From the NCBI RefSeq assembly GCF_003570725.1, contig NZ_QWVS01000028.1, forward strand, positions 54,129 through 118,128: DNA of 64,000 nucleotides, in the 5' to 3' direction. Each line of letters starts with the position of its first letter. Position 1 is the stretch's first letter. Of this stretch, positions 26,432 to 35,745 are shown in pieces. The notes beneath the pieces are model-generated. The model saw only the letters and a program-made list of their open reading frames with translations, was not told where the DNA came from and ran no database searches. The DNA is from Peribacillus asahii. GTDB taxonomy: Bacteria; Bacillota; Bacilli; Bacillales; DSM-1321. The position numbers and the translations under genes were made by a program.

Positions 26432-29011
26432 CTAATGTTGACTTGATCGGTGCCTTCTTCGATATCTACTATGATAACAAGAGTCACATATTGGAAAACG
26501 TGATTCATCCGGTAGCTTCTTCCCACATTGTTTACATTTTTTCTGGTAATTAATTACTTCATCTTTTAATTGATCATGCACACCGTTACTAATCTCTTCG
26601 CGGACCCGTTCCCAGTATATCGCTTCACTTCTCCGATCAATACGGTATAAAAATAATAGATGAAGGCCAATAGCTTTATACGAAAGCTCAAGCTCCTCTA
26701 GATTTCCCCTTTTGATGACTGGCTCTGGAAGCTCCCGATTCTCGGCAATCGCGAATATGGTATCCAACCACTGATTGACGAGTCTTGGTTCTTTTGTTGA
26801 AAACGGAAGATGGAGAAATCCATATAAATCCATTAAAGAAAAGCGAACTTCAATTTCTGTATCACGAACCAGTTCATATAGCTCGCGTTCCTCTGAAAGA
26901 GAGGCTTTTTTTGTTCCTTTTGGTGGATCAAATCGATCCCACAGTTCAAAAAATATCCCTAAGTTTCGATAATATTTCTGAAACCGTTCAAATACAGCTG
27001 ATGTAGGGGCAATGGCAAAAGTTTTAATCGGTTCATCTGCCTGCTCTAGCAGCTTACGCATCATTTTAATGTCAGATGTAAATGCAACTTTACCGGTGTT
27101 ATAAATGCCTTTCCGCCCAGCTCGCCCAGCAATTTGCTTAACTTCCTGGGAGGTCAATCTTCTCCTGCTCGTTCCATCGAACTTCTCATTTTCTAAGACG
27201 ACAATACGACGAATTGGCAAGTTTAACCCCATTCCAATTGCGTCTGTTGCGACAACAACAGATGTTTCACCACGATTAAAAAGCTCAATTTGCCTTTTTC
27301 TTGTTTCTGGAGGCATACTGCCATATATCATACTGACGTTATGTCCGTTCCGTCGTAAACTGGAAGCTGTTTCAAGAACCCGCCTCCTTGAAAAACAAAC
27401 AAGAGCATCCCCTTTTTTCGTGTTTTTCAAACTGAACTCTTCGTTCTCTACCTCCAAGGGAATTTCACGGCTATATTCATGCAATTCAATATCAACTCCA
27501 TCTAGAAGATTAAGCAGCATCATTTTAGTATTTTGGCTTCCAATAATATGTACTTCTTTTGCATTTGCCTTCGTGATGGCTCGATACCATGAAAAACCGC
27601 GATCTTTATCAGCAATCATTTGTGCTTCATCAATGACCATCACTTCATAATAATCCTTCTCATGAAACATCTCGACTGTACAGGAAATATGGCGTGCATC
27701 CTCCATCAGCTTTTCTTCTTCCCCAGTCTTTAAGGAGCACGGGACACCCTCTGCATTCAGCTTGTCATAAACTTCAAGTGCCAAAAGCCGAAGAGGAGCA
27801 AGATATAAACCACTTTGAGCGCTCTTCATTTTTTGTAGCGCTTGATAAGTCTTTCCTGTATTCGTCTCCCCAATATGGAGCACATATCTCGTGTTTTTTC
27901 CTAAGGCCGCGCTATACGCCTTACCAAAAATATCGTCAAGGATTCTTTCCTCTTCTGCTTTTCTGCGTTCCTGCTCTGCCAATTCTTCGGCCAGTCTTTG
28001 TTCTCTAGTCGCTTCGTCTTTCTCAAAGATCTCCTGATGCAAAGTTTCGTCAAAAGGAACCTCTGCCAGTCTCAACAAATCAGAAAGGTATTCCTCCTGA
28101 AGCTCATCAAAACAAGCCTCAGATAAATCTGCTAATTCATCTCGCAACACCCCTTTTAGAGTTCCTGCAGTCAGGGGTTCACCATAAATTTCCGTATACT
28201 CCTTCATTAGCTTCTCAGGTAAATGTTCGATAACTTTTTTCGGAGCAAAGTCTAAAATAAATTCCGACACAATTCTTTCATAGCGATAGAAATAAGTTTC
28301 ATATTCAAAGTCGCTTCTTCCCCAAACAAATAGCGAGTGAATATCACCTGTCAATTCTTCAAAGAAATCAGTAAGCATTACATAATCTGTCGCGTTAAGT
28401 TCCCCCTGCACCCTCAATGGTTCTTCAAGTAAGTAGGGCTCTGTATAATGATACTTTTTCTTATTTTGAATATCATCAGACAACATTCGAGCTACGTGAT
28501 AACGGACATGCAGATATGAAAGAAAAGCATTCTTATCCAAAAATTCATATGCAGCCTTTTGTAGTTTTTCTCGAATATGCCATCGCTGTTCAGCTTGCCT
28601 TTTCTCTTCTTGCCTCTTAAAAAAGGTTTGCCTTGCATTGACATACCTTTGCTCCCAGTCTTGCTCATTTTCAGATAAAGTTTGTTTCAGCCAAGGCAGC
28701 ACATCAAAAGGATAATAATTTCTTAATTCATTCCGGAATAATTGATTAACTATCTTTTTATCTGTCCCTTCGGTAACATATCCCTTTTCATTCAAAAAGG
28801 CCTTTTTTTCTTTTCTCGGTACATCATTCGAAGCTTTATTTAGCCAAACATTAATCCAAATCTGCTCAATATAAGACTGTCTGTCAGAAATATATGTTTG
28901 CCAGGCAGGAAGCATCTCTTGTGTTTCTAAATAGCGCTCAATATCCTGGATAACCTTTTGTTTCGTTTGCTCAATTGCGATCGGATATATCTCTTCTAAT
29001 TTTCCCATCAT
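26432..29011 (-). CDS. Suv3-like superfamily 2 RNA helicase with N-terminal extension and C-terminal zinc ribbon
   Basis: Protein of 859 residues. The first 370 are a helical extension with a charged coiled coil (about 325-358). The helicase core starts with GETNTGKT (residues 381-388), then APLRLLALEVYDKL, DEAQM, GSQNTK, FSRRRVLE, ATDAIGMGLNLP and QIAGRAGRKG. The GxTNxGKT loop and DEAQ box are the marks of the mitochondrial Suv3 group, not of ordinary DEAD-box proteins. The C-terminus has CKQCGKKL and CDSC, a zinc ribbon, then a basic tail. The ATG follows AAAGGGGATT. It should unwind RNA or RNA/DNA; a link to a degradosome is inference. Confidence 0.85.
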   Translation of the reverse strand: MMGKLEEIYPIAIEQTKQKVIQDIERYLETQEMLPAWQTYISDRQSYIEQIWINVWLNKASNDVPRKEKKAFLNEKGYVTEGTDKKIVNQLFRNELRNYYPFDVLPWLKQTLSENEQDWEQRYVNARQTFFKRQEEKRQAEQRWHIREKLQKAAYEFLDKNAFLSYLHVRYHVARMLSDDIQNKKKYHYTEPYLLEEPLRVQGELNATDYVMLTDFFEELTGDIHSLFVWGRSDFEYETYFYRYERIVSEFILDFAPKKVIEHLPEKLMKEYTEIYGEPLTAGTLKGVLRDELADLSEACFDELQEEYLSDLLRLAEVPFDETLHQEIFEKDEATREQRLAEELAEQERRKAEEERILDDIFGKAYSAALGKNTRYVLHIGETNTGKTYQALQKMKSAQSGLYLAPLRLLALEVYDKLNAEGVPCSLKTGEEEKLMEDARHISCTVEMFHEKDYYEVMVIDEAQMIADKDRGFSWYRAITKANAKEVHIIGSQNTKMMLLNLLDGVDIELHEYSREIPLEVENEEFSLKNTKKGDALVCFSRRRVLETASSLRRNGHNVSMIYGSMPPETRKRQIELFNRGETSVVVATDAIGMGLNLPIRRIVVLENEKFDGTSRRRLTSQEVKQIAGRAGRKGIYNTGKVAFTSDIKMMRKLLEQADEPIKTFAIAPTSAVFERFQKYYRNLGIFFELWDRFDPPKGTKKASLSEERELYELVRDTEIEVRFSLMDLYGFLHLPFSTKEPRLVNQWLDTIFAIAENRELPEPVIKRGNLEELELSYKAIGLHLLFLYRIDRRSEAIYWERVREEISNGVHDQLKDEVINYQKKCKQCGKKLPDESRFPICDSCYHSRYRRRHRSSQH

Positions 29012-29427
29012 AATCCCCTTTTACGTGTCACAATATGTAGTTATGCAGTGTTGTTCAATTAGTTAGATTTGAAACTAATAGCCTTTATAAATTTTAATCG
29101 CATGACACTTCTTTCTTTAATATCCATATTATATCAACCAGAATTGAAAACAAAAACATTCGTTCTATTTTAGTCATTTCCTTAGCAAATTTAATTGACT
29201 AACTAAATGTATGTATTTGTTATTGTTAGCTCCCTTTTTTATTTTATAACCTGGCTAAAAAGCCAAGATTGTCCTACCATTATTTGTGCCACTTTTTCAG
29301 ATGTTCAACTCATCTACAGATTGAAACATGATTATCCTATTAGGATATTATACCTAGATACTTAAAGAAGACTAAATAACATTTTATTTCTAATATAGGA
29401 GCATTAAAAAATTCAATTTTTCCTATA
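29012..29427. other. Intergenic space between helicase and biotin operon
   Basis: About 415 bases, AT-rich, containing the helicase promoter on the minus strand. I see no gene, repeat or strong hairpin in it. Confidence 0.5.
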
Positions 29428-29456
29428 TTGACGATATCACCGTATTATGTTTTAAT
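29428..29456 (+). promoter_or_regulatory. Promoter of the bioX-bioW-bioF operon
   Basis: TTGACG (29428-29433), 17-base spacer, TTTAAT (29451-29456). The start point falls at about 29463, at the left edge of the BirA operator. Confidence 0.65.
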
Positions 29457-29466
29457 ATTCTCAATT

Positions 29467-29492
29467 GTCAACTTGTTTATATTTAAGTTGAC
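29467..29492 (+). promoter_or_regulatory. BirA-type biotin operator
   Basis: GTCAAC, 14 bases, GTTGAC, flanked by TT and AT (TTGTCAAC-N14-GTTGACAT). The two-arm plan and spacer of 14 match BirA operators upstream of biotin genes in Firmicutes. It covers about +4 to +29 of the transcript, where biotinoyl-AMP-loaded BirA would block transcription. Confidence 0.75.
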
Positions 29493-29509
29493 ATTATTGG
29501 GAGGTTCTT

Positions 29510-30010
29510 ATGAAAAAATGGACAACTTACGATCTTGCACTGATTGCTTTACTTGCTAGTTTTATAGCGATTACAGGAGCAATTAAGATTCCTATCGGTA
29601 TTCCAGGCTCAGAATTCCAGCTTTCTGCTCCTATTGCTGTAGCAATTGCGGCTATATTTGGATTCAAACGCTACCTTCTTGCAGGTATCCTTGCTAGTCT
29701 GATTTTATTTCTGCTTGGCATTCATAACCTATTAAACATCGAAATAGCTATGACTTTTCGAATCGTCGCTGGTGGAATAGTAGCTTTATTCGGAACTTCT
29801 CTTCCTGTTTTAATACTAGCGGGACCGATTGGGACTGTGGTTGCTCGCTTCGTACTTGCCATCACTCTCGGCGTTCCTTCTGGTCCGTTGCTTTTAGCGG
29901 CTATCCCAGGAATGACTTTTACCGCTTTAACAGTATGGCCATTAAAAGAAGTGTTCAAAAAAATTAGTGAAAAACAAAGGAGACATCATCATGTTAAACG
30001 AGCTTTATAG
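29510..30010 (+). CDS. bioX: BioX-like small membrane protein, putative pimelate/biotin-precursor uptake
   Basis: Membrane protein of 166 residues with five or six hydrophobic segments, of the size and pattern of an ECF transporter S component (IKIPIGIPGSEFQLSAPIAV is reminiscent of BioY-type proteins). GGGAGGTTCTT precedes the ATG. It is the first gene of a BirA-regulated operon and directly precedes bioW and bioF, the same order as the bioXWF operon described in Lysinibacillus sphaericus. A role in taking up pimelate or biotin is inferred from that context. Confidence 0.7.
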   Translation: MKKWTTYDLALIALLASFIAITGAIKIPIGIPGSEFQLSAPIAVAIAAIFGFKRYLLAGILASLILFLLGIHNLLNIEIAMTFRIVAGGIVALFGTSLPVLILAGPIGTVVARFVLAITLGVPSGPLLLAAIPGMTFTALTVWPLKEVFKKISEKQRRHHHVKRAL

Positions 30011-30785
30011 CATTAGAATGAGAGCAGCTGAAGGAGGAGCCCATGAGCAAGGCGGTCGGCATATATCGGGCGGAGAGCGCCTCGGACAAAAAGAAGAACT
30101 ACATAAATTAGCAACAGAACTGCTTACTAAATCACTTAATCATTCACGTGGTGATTGTGATTTCATTCAGTTAGTAATTGAAAAACTCCAAAATCAAGAA
30201 ATCAAGACAATTAGCCCTCTTCCTGTTTCCACTGAACATGTACAAAACGTGACAGAAGGACGAAAAAAAGCTGTATCTCTTCTTTCATTCCTTGGAATTT
30301 CAGATGAAGCGATTACACAAGGGCTAAACTTTCTCAAACAATCAACACATCAAAGAGGTGCCATTATTGTAGACAGCCAAACCGGAAAACGGCTAGATCA
30401 TCGAGAACTGAAAGGTGTACGGGTATCCCGAATGGATTGGCATACACAAAGTTGGAGTAACTGGTCTGCATTTTACCAACCTTTTGCCTCTTCTCGTATT
30501 AGAGAGGCACTCGCTCTCGCTTCAAAGGTCGCAGCTTCTCCTTATACAATAGCTGAATTATGCTGGTCTGATGACCTAGATTATATAACTGGCTATGTGG
30601 CAAGTTCTGCTACTGGTTATATACGGATTACCCATTTAAAAAATATTGGAGAAGATTGTGGAGGACGCATCTTTTTTGTTAAACAACATTGTCCTCTAGA
30701 TGACTATATTTCTTATTTAGAAACAACACCTGTCTGTATTACATATGAAAACGCAACCAAGCATGGAAGGAGGACAAGCTCATGA
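29991..30785 (+). CDS. bioW: 6-carboxyhexanoate-CoA ligase (pimeloyl-CoA synthetase)
   Basis: Enzyme of 264 residues that activates pimelate with ATP and CoA to pimeloyl-CoA. The opening LYSIRMRAAEGGAHEQGGRH and SGGERL are the BioW signature; EDCGGRIFFV near the end is also typical. I use the ATG at 29991 with AAAGGAGACATC ahead, so it overlaps the bioX end by 20 bases. It hands its product to BioF, whose gene overlaps its stop codon. Confidence 0.92.
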   Translation: MLNELYSIRMRAAEGGAHEQGGRHISGGERLGQKEELHKLATELLTKSLNHSRGDCDFIQLVIEKLQNQEIKTISPLPVSTEHVQNVTEGRKKAVSLLSFLGISDEAITQGLNFLKQSTHQRGAIIVDSQTGKRLDHRELKGVRVSRMDWHTQSWSNWSAFYQPFASSRIREALALASKVAASPYTIAELCWSDDLDYITGYVASSATGYIRITHLKNIGEDCGGRIFFVKQHCPLDDYISYLETTPVCITYENATKHGRRTSS

Positions 30786-31978
30786 CAGATTATCTTAGCC
30801 AGGAATTACAGCAAATTCGAGAACAAGGATTATTTCGAACACTGCGAAGGATAGATGCATCAAGTGATACAGAAACAGTGCTAGAAGGAAAGAAGGTGCT
30901 TCTATTTTCTTCTAATAATTATCTAGGTTTAGCCAATGATTCACGTATGAAAGAAAAAGCTATTGAAGCAATCAAACAATTTGGTACAGGAAGCGGCGGC
31001 TCTCGTCTAACGACAGGAAATCTTTCTTTACATGAACAGTTAGAACGTGACATTGCCTCTTTTAAAGGAAAGGAGGCTAGCCTTGTATTTAGCAGTGGAT
31101 TCCTAGCAAATGTCGGCATTATTTCTACCTTGATGAAGCAGGGTGATGTTATTTTAAGCGATTCCCTAAACCACGCTAGTATCATTGATGGCTGCCGCTT
31201 AAGTAAAGCTGATACGGTTATTTACAATCATGTTGATATGAACGATTTAGAGAAAAAATTACAAAGTGTAACCTCTTATCAGCGAAAGCTCATTGTTACA
31301 GACGGTGTGTTCAGCATGGATGGAAATATTGCTCCACTCCCTGCTATCGTCTCACTTGCACAAAAATACGGAGCTATGGTAATGGTCGATGATGCACATT
31401 CTACAGGAATTCTGGGTAAAACAGGTGCTGGTACAGCCGAATATTTTGGATTGACAAATCAGATTGATTTATTAATGGGAACGCTTAGTAAATCAATTGG
31501 GGCAGAGGGTGGATATGTCGCGGCATCTCATTCCCTCATTCAATATTTACGCAATAAAGCTCGTTCTTTTATTTTCCAAACGGCTTTATCTCCTAGTGTT
31601 GTCGCTGCGAGTATAGAAGGAATTCGCATCATTCGTGAAGAAAGAGAAAGAAGCGTACGACTGCTTGAAAATGCGGAATTTTTACGGAACGGATTGAAAA
31701 AATCAGGCTTTTCGCTTGTAGATGGCTCCACTCCCATTCTTGCAGTTTTAATTGGTTCTGCACAAGATGCTGTTCATTTTTCCAAAAGATTAGAAGAAGA
31801 AGGAATTTTTGCTCCAGCTATCCGCCCACCTACAGTACCTGAAGGCATGAGCCGTATTCGATTAACCATAATGGCCACGCATCGGCAGGAACAGTTGGAA
31901 TATGCTTTACATACCTTTGTGAAAATCGGAAAAGAGATGAATCTTCTTTCTACAAAAAATGTCATGCAATCGAAATAG
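30782..31978 (+). CDS. bioF: 8-amino-7-oxononanoate synthase
   Basis: PLP enzyme of 398 residues that condenses pimeloyl-CoA with alanine. The PLP lysine is in GTLSKSIGAEGG; SSNNYLGLAND, GSGGSRLTTGN, SSGFLANVG and DDAHSTG are standard for the alpha-oxoamine synthase family. Its ATG overlaps the bioW stop (ATGA), so the two are coupled. The genes for the later steps (bioA, bioD, bioB) are not in this window and must lie elsewhere. Confidence 0.92.
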   Translation: MTDYLSQELQQIREQGLFRTLRRIDASSDTETVLEGKKVLLFSSNNYLGLANDSRMKEKAIEAIKQFGTGSGGSRLTTGNLSLHEQLERDIASFKGKEASLVFSSGFLANVGIISTLMKQGDVILSDSLNHASIIDGCRLSKADTVIYNHVDMNDLEKKLQSVTSYQRKLIVTDGVFSMDGNIAPLPAIVSLAQKYGAMVMVDDAHSTGILGKTGAGTAEYFGLTNQIDLLMGTLSKSIGAEGGYVAASHSLIQYLRNKARSFIFQTALSPSVVAASIEGIRIIREERERSVRLLENAEFLRNGLKKSGFSLVDGSTPILAVLIGSAQDAVHFSKRLEEEGIFAPAIRPPTVPEGMSRIRLTIMATHRQEQLEYALHTFVKIGKEMNLLSTKNVMQSK

Positions 31979-31992
31979 TAATCAAAAAGAAT

Positions 31993-32032
31993 GCATTTCT
32001 CTGTAAATAATGAGGAATGCTTTTTATTTTAT
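31993..32032 (+). terminator. Terminator of the biotin operon
   Basis: GCATTTCTC (31993-32001) pairs with GAGGAATGC (32012-32020) with one G-T pair, then TTTTTATTTTAT. Confidence 0.75.
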
Positions 32033-32151
32033 CTAAATCAAAGGATAATTAAATAACAATAAAAATACTATTAAAATAAATAATTTTTTATTGTAAAACG
32101 ATAAATACTGTGTTAGATTCAAATTGAAAATAAATAAGTGAGGTACTTTTT

Positions 32152-32634
32152 ATGAAACAAGTTACGACACTCTTTTTAAAGATAGCTGTTATTTTTATTG
32201 GAATCCCAGTTCTTGCTTTATGTATCTTTTTGGTGCCTGAGATAGGGAATATTACAGCACAATTGCTTCCAGAGTTTGCTTATATGGAATATCTCGTTTC
32301 CATCATTTTTTATGCATCGGCGATACCTTTTTACTTTGCTCTATATCAGGCATTTAAACTTTTAAGATATATTGACAAGAACGAAGCTTTCTCCGAATTA
32401 TCTGTAAAAGCTTTAAAGAAAATCAAATACTGTGCCATCACAATCAGTAGCTTGCATGTACTAGTCTTGCCGCTTTTCTATCTATTTGCGGATAAAGACG
32501 GCGCCCCCGGTGTCATCTTTATCGGATTGGTTGTTCCTTTTGCTTCAATGGTGATTGCAGTCTTTGCTGCTGTTCTTCAAAAACTGTTAAAAGAAGCGAT
32601 TGATATAAAATCAGAAAATGACTTAACGGTCTGA
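32152..32634 (+). CDS. DUF2975 membrane protein, YoaS-like
   Basis: Membrane protein of 160 residues with four hydrophobic segments and the DUF2975 stretch FKLLRYIDKNEAFSELSVKA in its middle, where the family carries a conserved cytoplasmic loop. GTGAGGTACTTTTT precedes the ATG. DUF2975 proteins are nearly always followed by a small Cro/C1-type regulator, as here. The order of this gene, the regulator and the DUF817 gene equals B. subtilis yoaS-yozG-yoaT. Role unknown; membrane partner of the regulator is a reasonable guess. Confidence 0.85.
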   Translation: MKQVTTLFLKIAVIFIGIPVLALCIFLVPEIGNITAQLLPEFAYMEYLVSIIFYASAIPFYFALYQAFKLLRYIDKNEAFSELSVKALKKIKYCAITISSLHVLVLPLFYLFADKDGAPGVIFIGLVVPFASMVIAVFAAVLQKLLKEAIDIKSENDLTV

Positions 32635-32644
32635 GGTGAAAACA

Positions 32645-32863
32645 ATGGCAATTATAATCAATATTGATGTGATGTTGGCGAAAAGGAAAATGAGCGTGAC
32701 AGAACTATCCGAGAGAGTTGGCATAACAATGGCTAACCTTTCTATATTGAAGAATGGAAAGGCAAAAGCGATTCGATTATCCACTTTAGAAGCGATTTGT
32801 AAGGCTTTAGAATGTCAGCCTGGAGATATTTTAGAATACAAAAGTGACGAAGACACCCAATAA
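32645..32863 (+). CDS. Cro/C1-type regulator, YozG-like
   Basis: Small DNA-binding protein of about 72 residues, nearly all helix-turn-helix: VMLAKRKMSVTELSERVGIT then MANLSILKNGKAKAIRLSTL and ICKALECQPGDILEY. I use the ATG at 32645 with GAGGTGAAAACA ahead; it starts 10 bases after the DUF2975 stop. It likely controls this three-gene unit, but no operator is evident upstream of 32152. Confidence 0.88.
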   Translation: MAIIINIDVMLAKRKMSVTELSERVGITMANLSILKNGKAKAIRLSTLEAICKALECQPGDILEYKSDEDTQ

Positions 32864-32907
32864 GCAAGACTTACACATATTCAGAAAAACTTTTGGAGGT
32901 ACCAATC

Positions 32908-33699
32908 ATGGGAACACTAAAACATCTCGTTTGTTTTGGTTGGGAGCAAGCCCTATCGTGTTTGTTTCCTGTCATTATTTTTACCTCTTTGGCTTTTACA
33001 CAAATCATGCCACTTCCCTTCCTGCCACGGTATGACTGGCTGCTCATCATCTGCCTTCTGATGCAGTGGTACATGGTGCGTTCTGAGCTTGAAACACGGG
33101 ATGAACTAAAGGTTATTACTTTGTTCCACCTTATTGGGCTTACTCTTGAACTTTTCAAGGTACATATGGGCTCCTGGTCTTATCCAGAGGAAGGATATTT
33201 CAAAATTTTTGGAGTGCCTTTGTATAGCGGATTCATGTACGCAAGTGTAGCGAGTTATCTTTGCCAGGCATGGAGGCGGTTGAAAGTTGAACTGGTTAAA
33301 TGGCCGCCGTTTTTGGTAGTTGTACCTCTTGCAGCTGCGATTTATTTGAATTTTTTCACCCACCATTATTGGATTGACGTTCGTTGGTGGTTATCTGGAC
33401 TTGTAATAATCGTCTTTTGGCAATCATGGGTTACATATGAGGTTGATGGAACTCGTTATCGTATGCCACTCGCACTTTCTTTTGTACTTATCGGATTTTT
33501 TATATGGATAGCTGAAAATATCGCAACGTTCTTTGGAGCGTGGGAATACCCAAACCAAACCGAAGCATGGAGTCTCGTTCACCTAGGAAAGGTAAGTTCA
33601 TGGCTCTTATTGGTGATTGTTAGCTTTCTTATAGTAGCGACGTTAAAGCAGGTTAAAGGAAGAAGTTCCGCTAGAATGGATACTAGTCAATTTTTATAA
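32908..33699 (+). CDS. DUF817 membrane protein, YoaT-like
   Basis: Polytopic membrane protein of 263 residues with about eight hydrophobic segments. The stretches FKVHMGSWSYPEEGYFKIFG and GVPLYSGFMYASVASY, and later FGAWEYPNQTEAWSLVHLGK, are DUF817 hallmarks. I start at the ATG at 32908, nine bases after TTGGAGGT. Third member of the YoaS-YozG-YoaT-like set. Function unknown. Confidence 0.88.
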   Translation: MGTLKHLVCFGWEQALSCLFPVIIFTSLAFTQIMPLPFLPRYDWLLIICLLMQWYMVRSELETRDELKVITLFHLIGLTLELFKVHMGSWSYPEEGYFKIFGVPLYSGFMYASVASYLCQAWRRLKVELVKWPPFLVVVPLAAAIYLNFFTHHYWIDVRWWLSGLVIIVFWQSWVTYEVDGTRYRMPLALSFVLIGFFIWIAENIATFFGAWEYPNQTEAWSLVHLGKVSSWLLLVIVSFLIVATLKQVKGRSSARMDTSQFL

Positions 33700-33762
33700 C
33701 TGTTAAATATCTTTAGGTTGAAGTTCTCCTAGCGTACAAAATGCCGAATAAAATAAATTGGA

Positions 33763-33815
33763 AAAAGGACATAGCATATTTGTTAATATAAAATATGTTG
33801 TGTCCTTTTATTTAG
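33763..33815 (+). terminator. Terminator of the yoaS-yozG-yoaT-like unit
   Basis: Arms AAAAGGACATAGCATATT and AATATGTTGTGTCCTTTT, with one mismatch and one G-T, then a TTTTATTTA tail. Confidence 0.8.
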
Positions 33816-33914
33816 GTCCTGATAAAGCATTGTATATAATCCAATCTTTATCCTTTCTCAGGAATATTCTTAGAGGCATTCAAAAACTGTGATAGGCTAT
33901 AAAAATTAAGGAAC

Positions 33915-33950
33915 CAAAAAAGAGCAGAGCTAATTAACAGCCCTGCTCTC
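33915..33950 (-). terminator. Terminator of ppiB
   Basis: AGAGCAG/CTGCTCT stem extended by GC/GC; TTTTTTGG follows on the minus strand. Sixteen bases after the ppiB stop. Confidence 0.8.
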
Positions 33951-33965
33951 ATTTACATGATTTAA

Positions 33966-34406
33966 TTAATCCGCATCAAATACTCTTACTTCTTTCATCG
34001 TGTCACCGTTTTTCATAGCTCTTGCAGTCTCAAGGCCTGATGTCACTTTACCAAAGACAGTATGGACTCCATTTAGATGAGGTTGTGGCTCATGAACAAT
34101 GAAAAACTGGCTAGATCCTGTATCTCTACCAGCATGAGCCATAGATAAGCTGCCTGCTTCATGTTTATGAGGATTTCCCTCAGTCTCACATTTAATAGTA
34201 GTACCACTTCCACCCATTCCTGTACCTGTAGGGTCTCCACCTTGGCTCACAAACCCTGGAATTACTCTATGAAAAACTACTCCATCATAAAAGCCCTCAT
34301 TAGCTAGTTTTTCAAAGTTAGCTACTGTGTTAGGAGCTTCATTAGGGTAAAATTCAAGCTCAATCTTTTCTCCGTTTTCCATTACAATGTAACCTTTTTT
34401 AGCCAT
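33966..34406 (-). CDS. ppiB: Cyclophilin-type peptidyl-prolyl cis-trans isomerase
   Basis: Cytoplasmic foldase of 146 residues, one cyclophilin domain. [19 protein letters not shown] carries the active-site Arg and Phe; [16 protein letters not shown] carries the Met, Ala and Gln-Phe-Phe contacts; [11 protein letters not shown] is also standard. I start at the ATG at 34406 with GAAGGAGATGTTAAC ahead; the frame start at 34454 adds residues without a ribosome site. It assists proline isomerisation during folding. Confidence 0.93.
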   Translation of the reverse strand: MAKKGYIVMENGEKIELEFYPNEAPNTVANFEKLANEGFYDGVVFHRVIPGFVSQGGDPTGTGMGGSGTTIKCETEGNPHKHEAGSLSMAHAGRDTGSSQFFIVHEPQPHLNGVHTVFGKVTSGLETARAMKNGDTMKEVRVFDAD

Positions 34407-34568
34407 GTTAACATCTCCTTCATTTTTCATCTTTTTCATTCTATCACAGAACATTCATCTTCTCCTAAAAAATCCCCCTTTAGGAACAAAGTGAATGTCT
34501 CTTTTTAATAATTTTCCTTTCACGGGAACGCTTTTACACACCTTTGCAGTAAAGTGTTAAAATTTTCA

Positions 34569-34597
34569 TTGACTACTATCAGAATATTCTCTATAAT
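34569..34597 (+). promoter_or_regulatory. Strong sigma-A promoter of the EIIC-like gene
   Basis: TTGACT (34569-34574), 17-base spacer, TATAAT (34592-34597), about 35 bases ahead of the ATG. A hairpin with CATTCA/TGAATG arms and a T run (34452-34510) lies just upstream. Confidence 0.75.
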
Positions 34598-34631
34598 TTT
34601 TCTATTATCAACGAGATTGGAGCTAGTTAAA

Positions 34632-35669
34632 ATGAAAGATTTTTTCAGCAAGTTATTAACTGGAATGAGCATTGGTATTGTTGTTTCATTGATTCCAAAT
34701 GCTTTATTAGGGGAAATTCTTAAACTATTAATTCCACACTTCCCTGCCCTACAACCCATTTTAGACATTACAGTCATTGTCATGAGCTTCTTACCCGTTA
34801 TGATTGGGGTAATGGTAGGGGTTACGTTTAAATTAACCTCCATTCAAACAGCAAGTATTGGAATTGCAGCGATGGTTGGTAGCGGTGTTGTTCAAAAAAC
34901 AGCAGAAGGGGCCTTTACGCTTAATGGAATTGGAATCGTTATTAATACTGGGATTACAGCTGCGTTAACGGTGCTATTTGTTCAATTTCTTGGCAATCGA
35001 TTAAAAGAGTACTCCATTCTTTTAATGCCAACGCTGAGTATTTTAATGCCAGGTATGATTGGTTATTCCATTCTACCATTTGTCAAACATTCTACTGGTT
35101 TGTTAGGTGTCGCTGTTGCAAATATAACAGCATTACAACCTGTTTTAATGGGAGCACTTATTTCTGTTATTTTCTGTATCATTATATTATCACCTATTTC
35201 AACAGTAGGAGTTGCAACGGTTATTATGCTTTCTGGTATTGGATCTGGTGCCGCAAACTTAGGTATTGTAGCAGCAGGTGTCGGTTTAGCGATTGCTAGT
35301 TATAAAGCTAATTCACTTGGAACAGCATTAGCACATGTGTTAGGCTCTCCAAAAATTCAAATGCGAAACTTTTTCATGAAGCCGAAAATCGCTTTTCCAA
35401 TGTTAATCACAGCAGCGGTTCTCGGAGCTCTGGCTGGTGTATTAAATATTCAAGGAACACCTTATAGTGCTGGCTTCGGGTTATCAGGATTAGTTGGACC
35501 GCTCAATTATATAAATTTAGCAGACGGTGGCTGGACTACTAAAAATATCACTATTATGCTAAGTACATTCTTCATTATTCCAATTGGATTGAATCTTGTT
35601 CTAATCTACCTATTCTCTAAAAAATTAAAAATGATTAAAGCAGAAGATTATAAGTTACAGTTTGATTAA
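34632..35669 (+). CDS. PTS EIIC-like (EIIC_2 family) membrane permease
   Basis: Membrane protein of 345 residues with about ten hydrophobic segments. The opening FSKLLTGMSIGIVVSLIPNA and the stretch GAANLGIVAAGVGLAIASYK, then GTALAHVLGSPKIQMRNF, are typical of the EIIC_2 group annotated as sugar-PTS IIC. No EIIA or EIIB domain is fused or adjacent, so PTS function is doubtful; it may be a stand-alone transporter. I use the ATG at 34632; the upstream part of the frame lies over the promoter. Confidence 0.8.
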   Translation: MKDFFSKLLTGMSIGIVVSLIPNALLGEILKLLIPHFPALQPILDITVIVMSFLPVMIGVMVGVTFKLTSIQTASIGIAAMVGSGVVQKTAEGAFTLNGIGIVINTGITAALTVLFVQFLGNRLKEYSILLMPTLSILMPGMIGYSILPFVKHSTGLLGVAVANITALQPVLMGALISVIFCIIILSPISTVGVATVIMLSGIGSGAANLGIVAAGVGLAIASYKANSLGTALAHVLGSPKIQMRNFFMKPKIAFPMLITAAVLGALAGVLNIQGTPYSAGFGLSGLVGPLNYINLADGGWTTKNITIMLSTFFIIPIGLNLVLIYLFSKKLKMIKAEDYKLQFD

Positions 35670-35687
35670 TATCTTAAGCATCTTCAT

Positions 35688-35740
35688 AAAAGCTTGTAGA
35701 CAACACCTCCATATCAAGGGCTGTCTGCAAGCTTTTTATT
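35688..35740 (+). terminator. Terminator of the EIIC-like gene
   Basis: AAAAGCTTGTAGACA pairs with TGTCTGCAAGCTTTT with a single T/G mismatch, then TTTATTTC. Confidence 0.85.
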
Positions 35741-35745
35741 TCCCT

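Noticed and set aside
27105..27650. Open frame of 181 codons antisense to the helicase
   Set aside because: Its length comes from codon bias of the helicase on the other strand; Ser/Phe-rich nonsense composition.
34530..34548. cre-like sequence upstream of the EIIC-like gene (TAAAAGCGTTCCCG on the minus strand)
   Set aside because: Three mismatches to the consensus at fixed positions; too weak to call.
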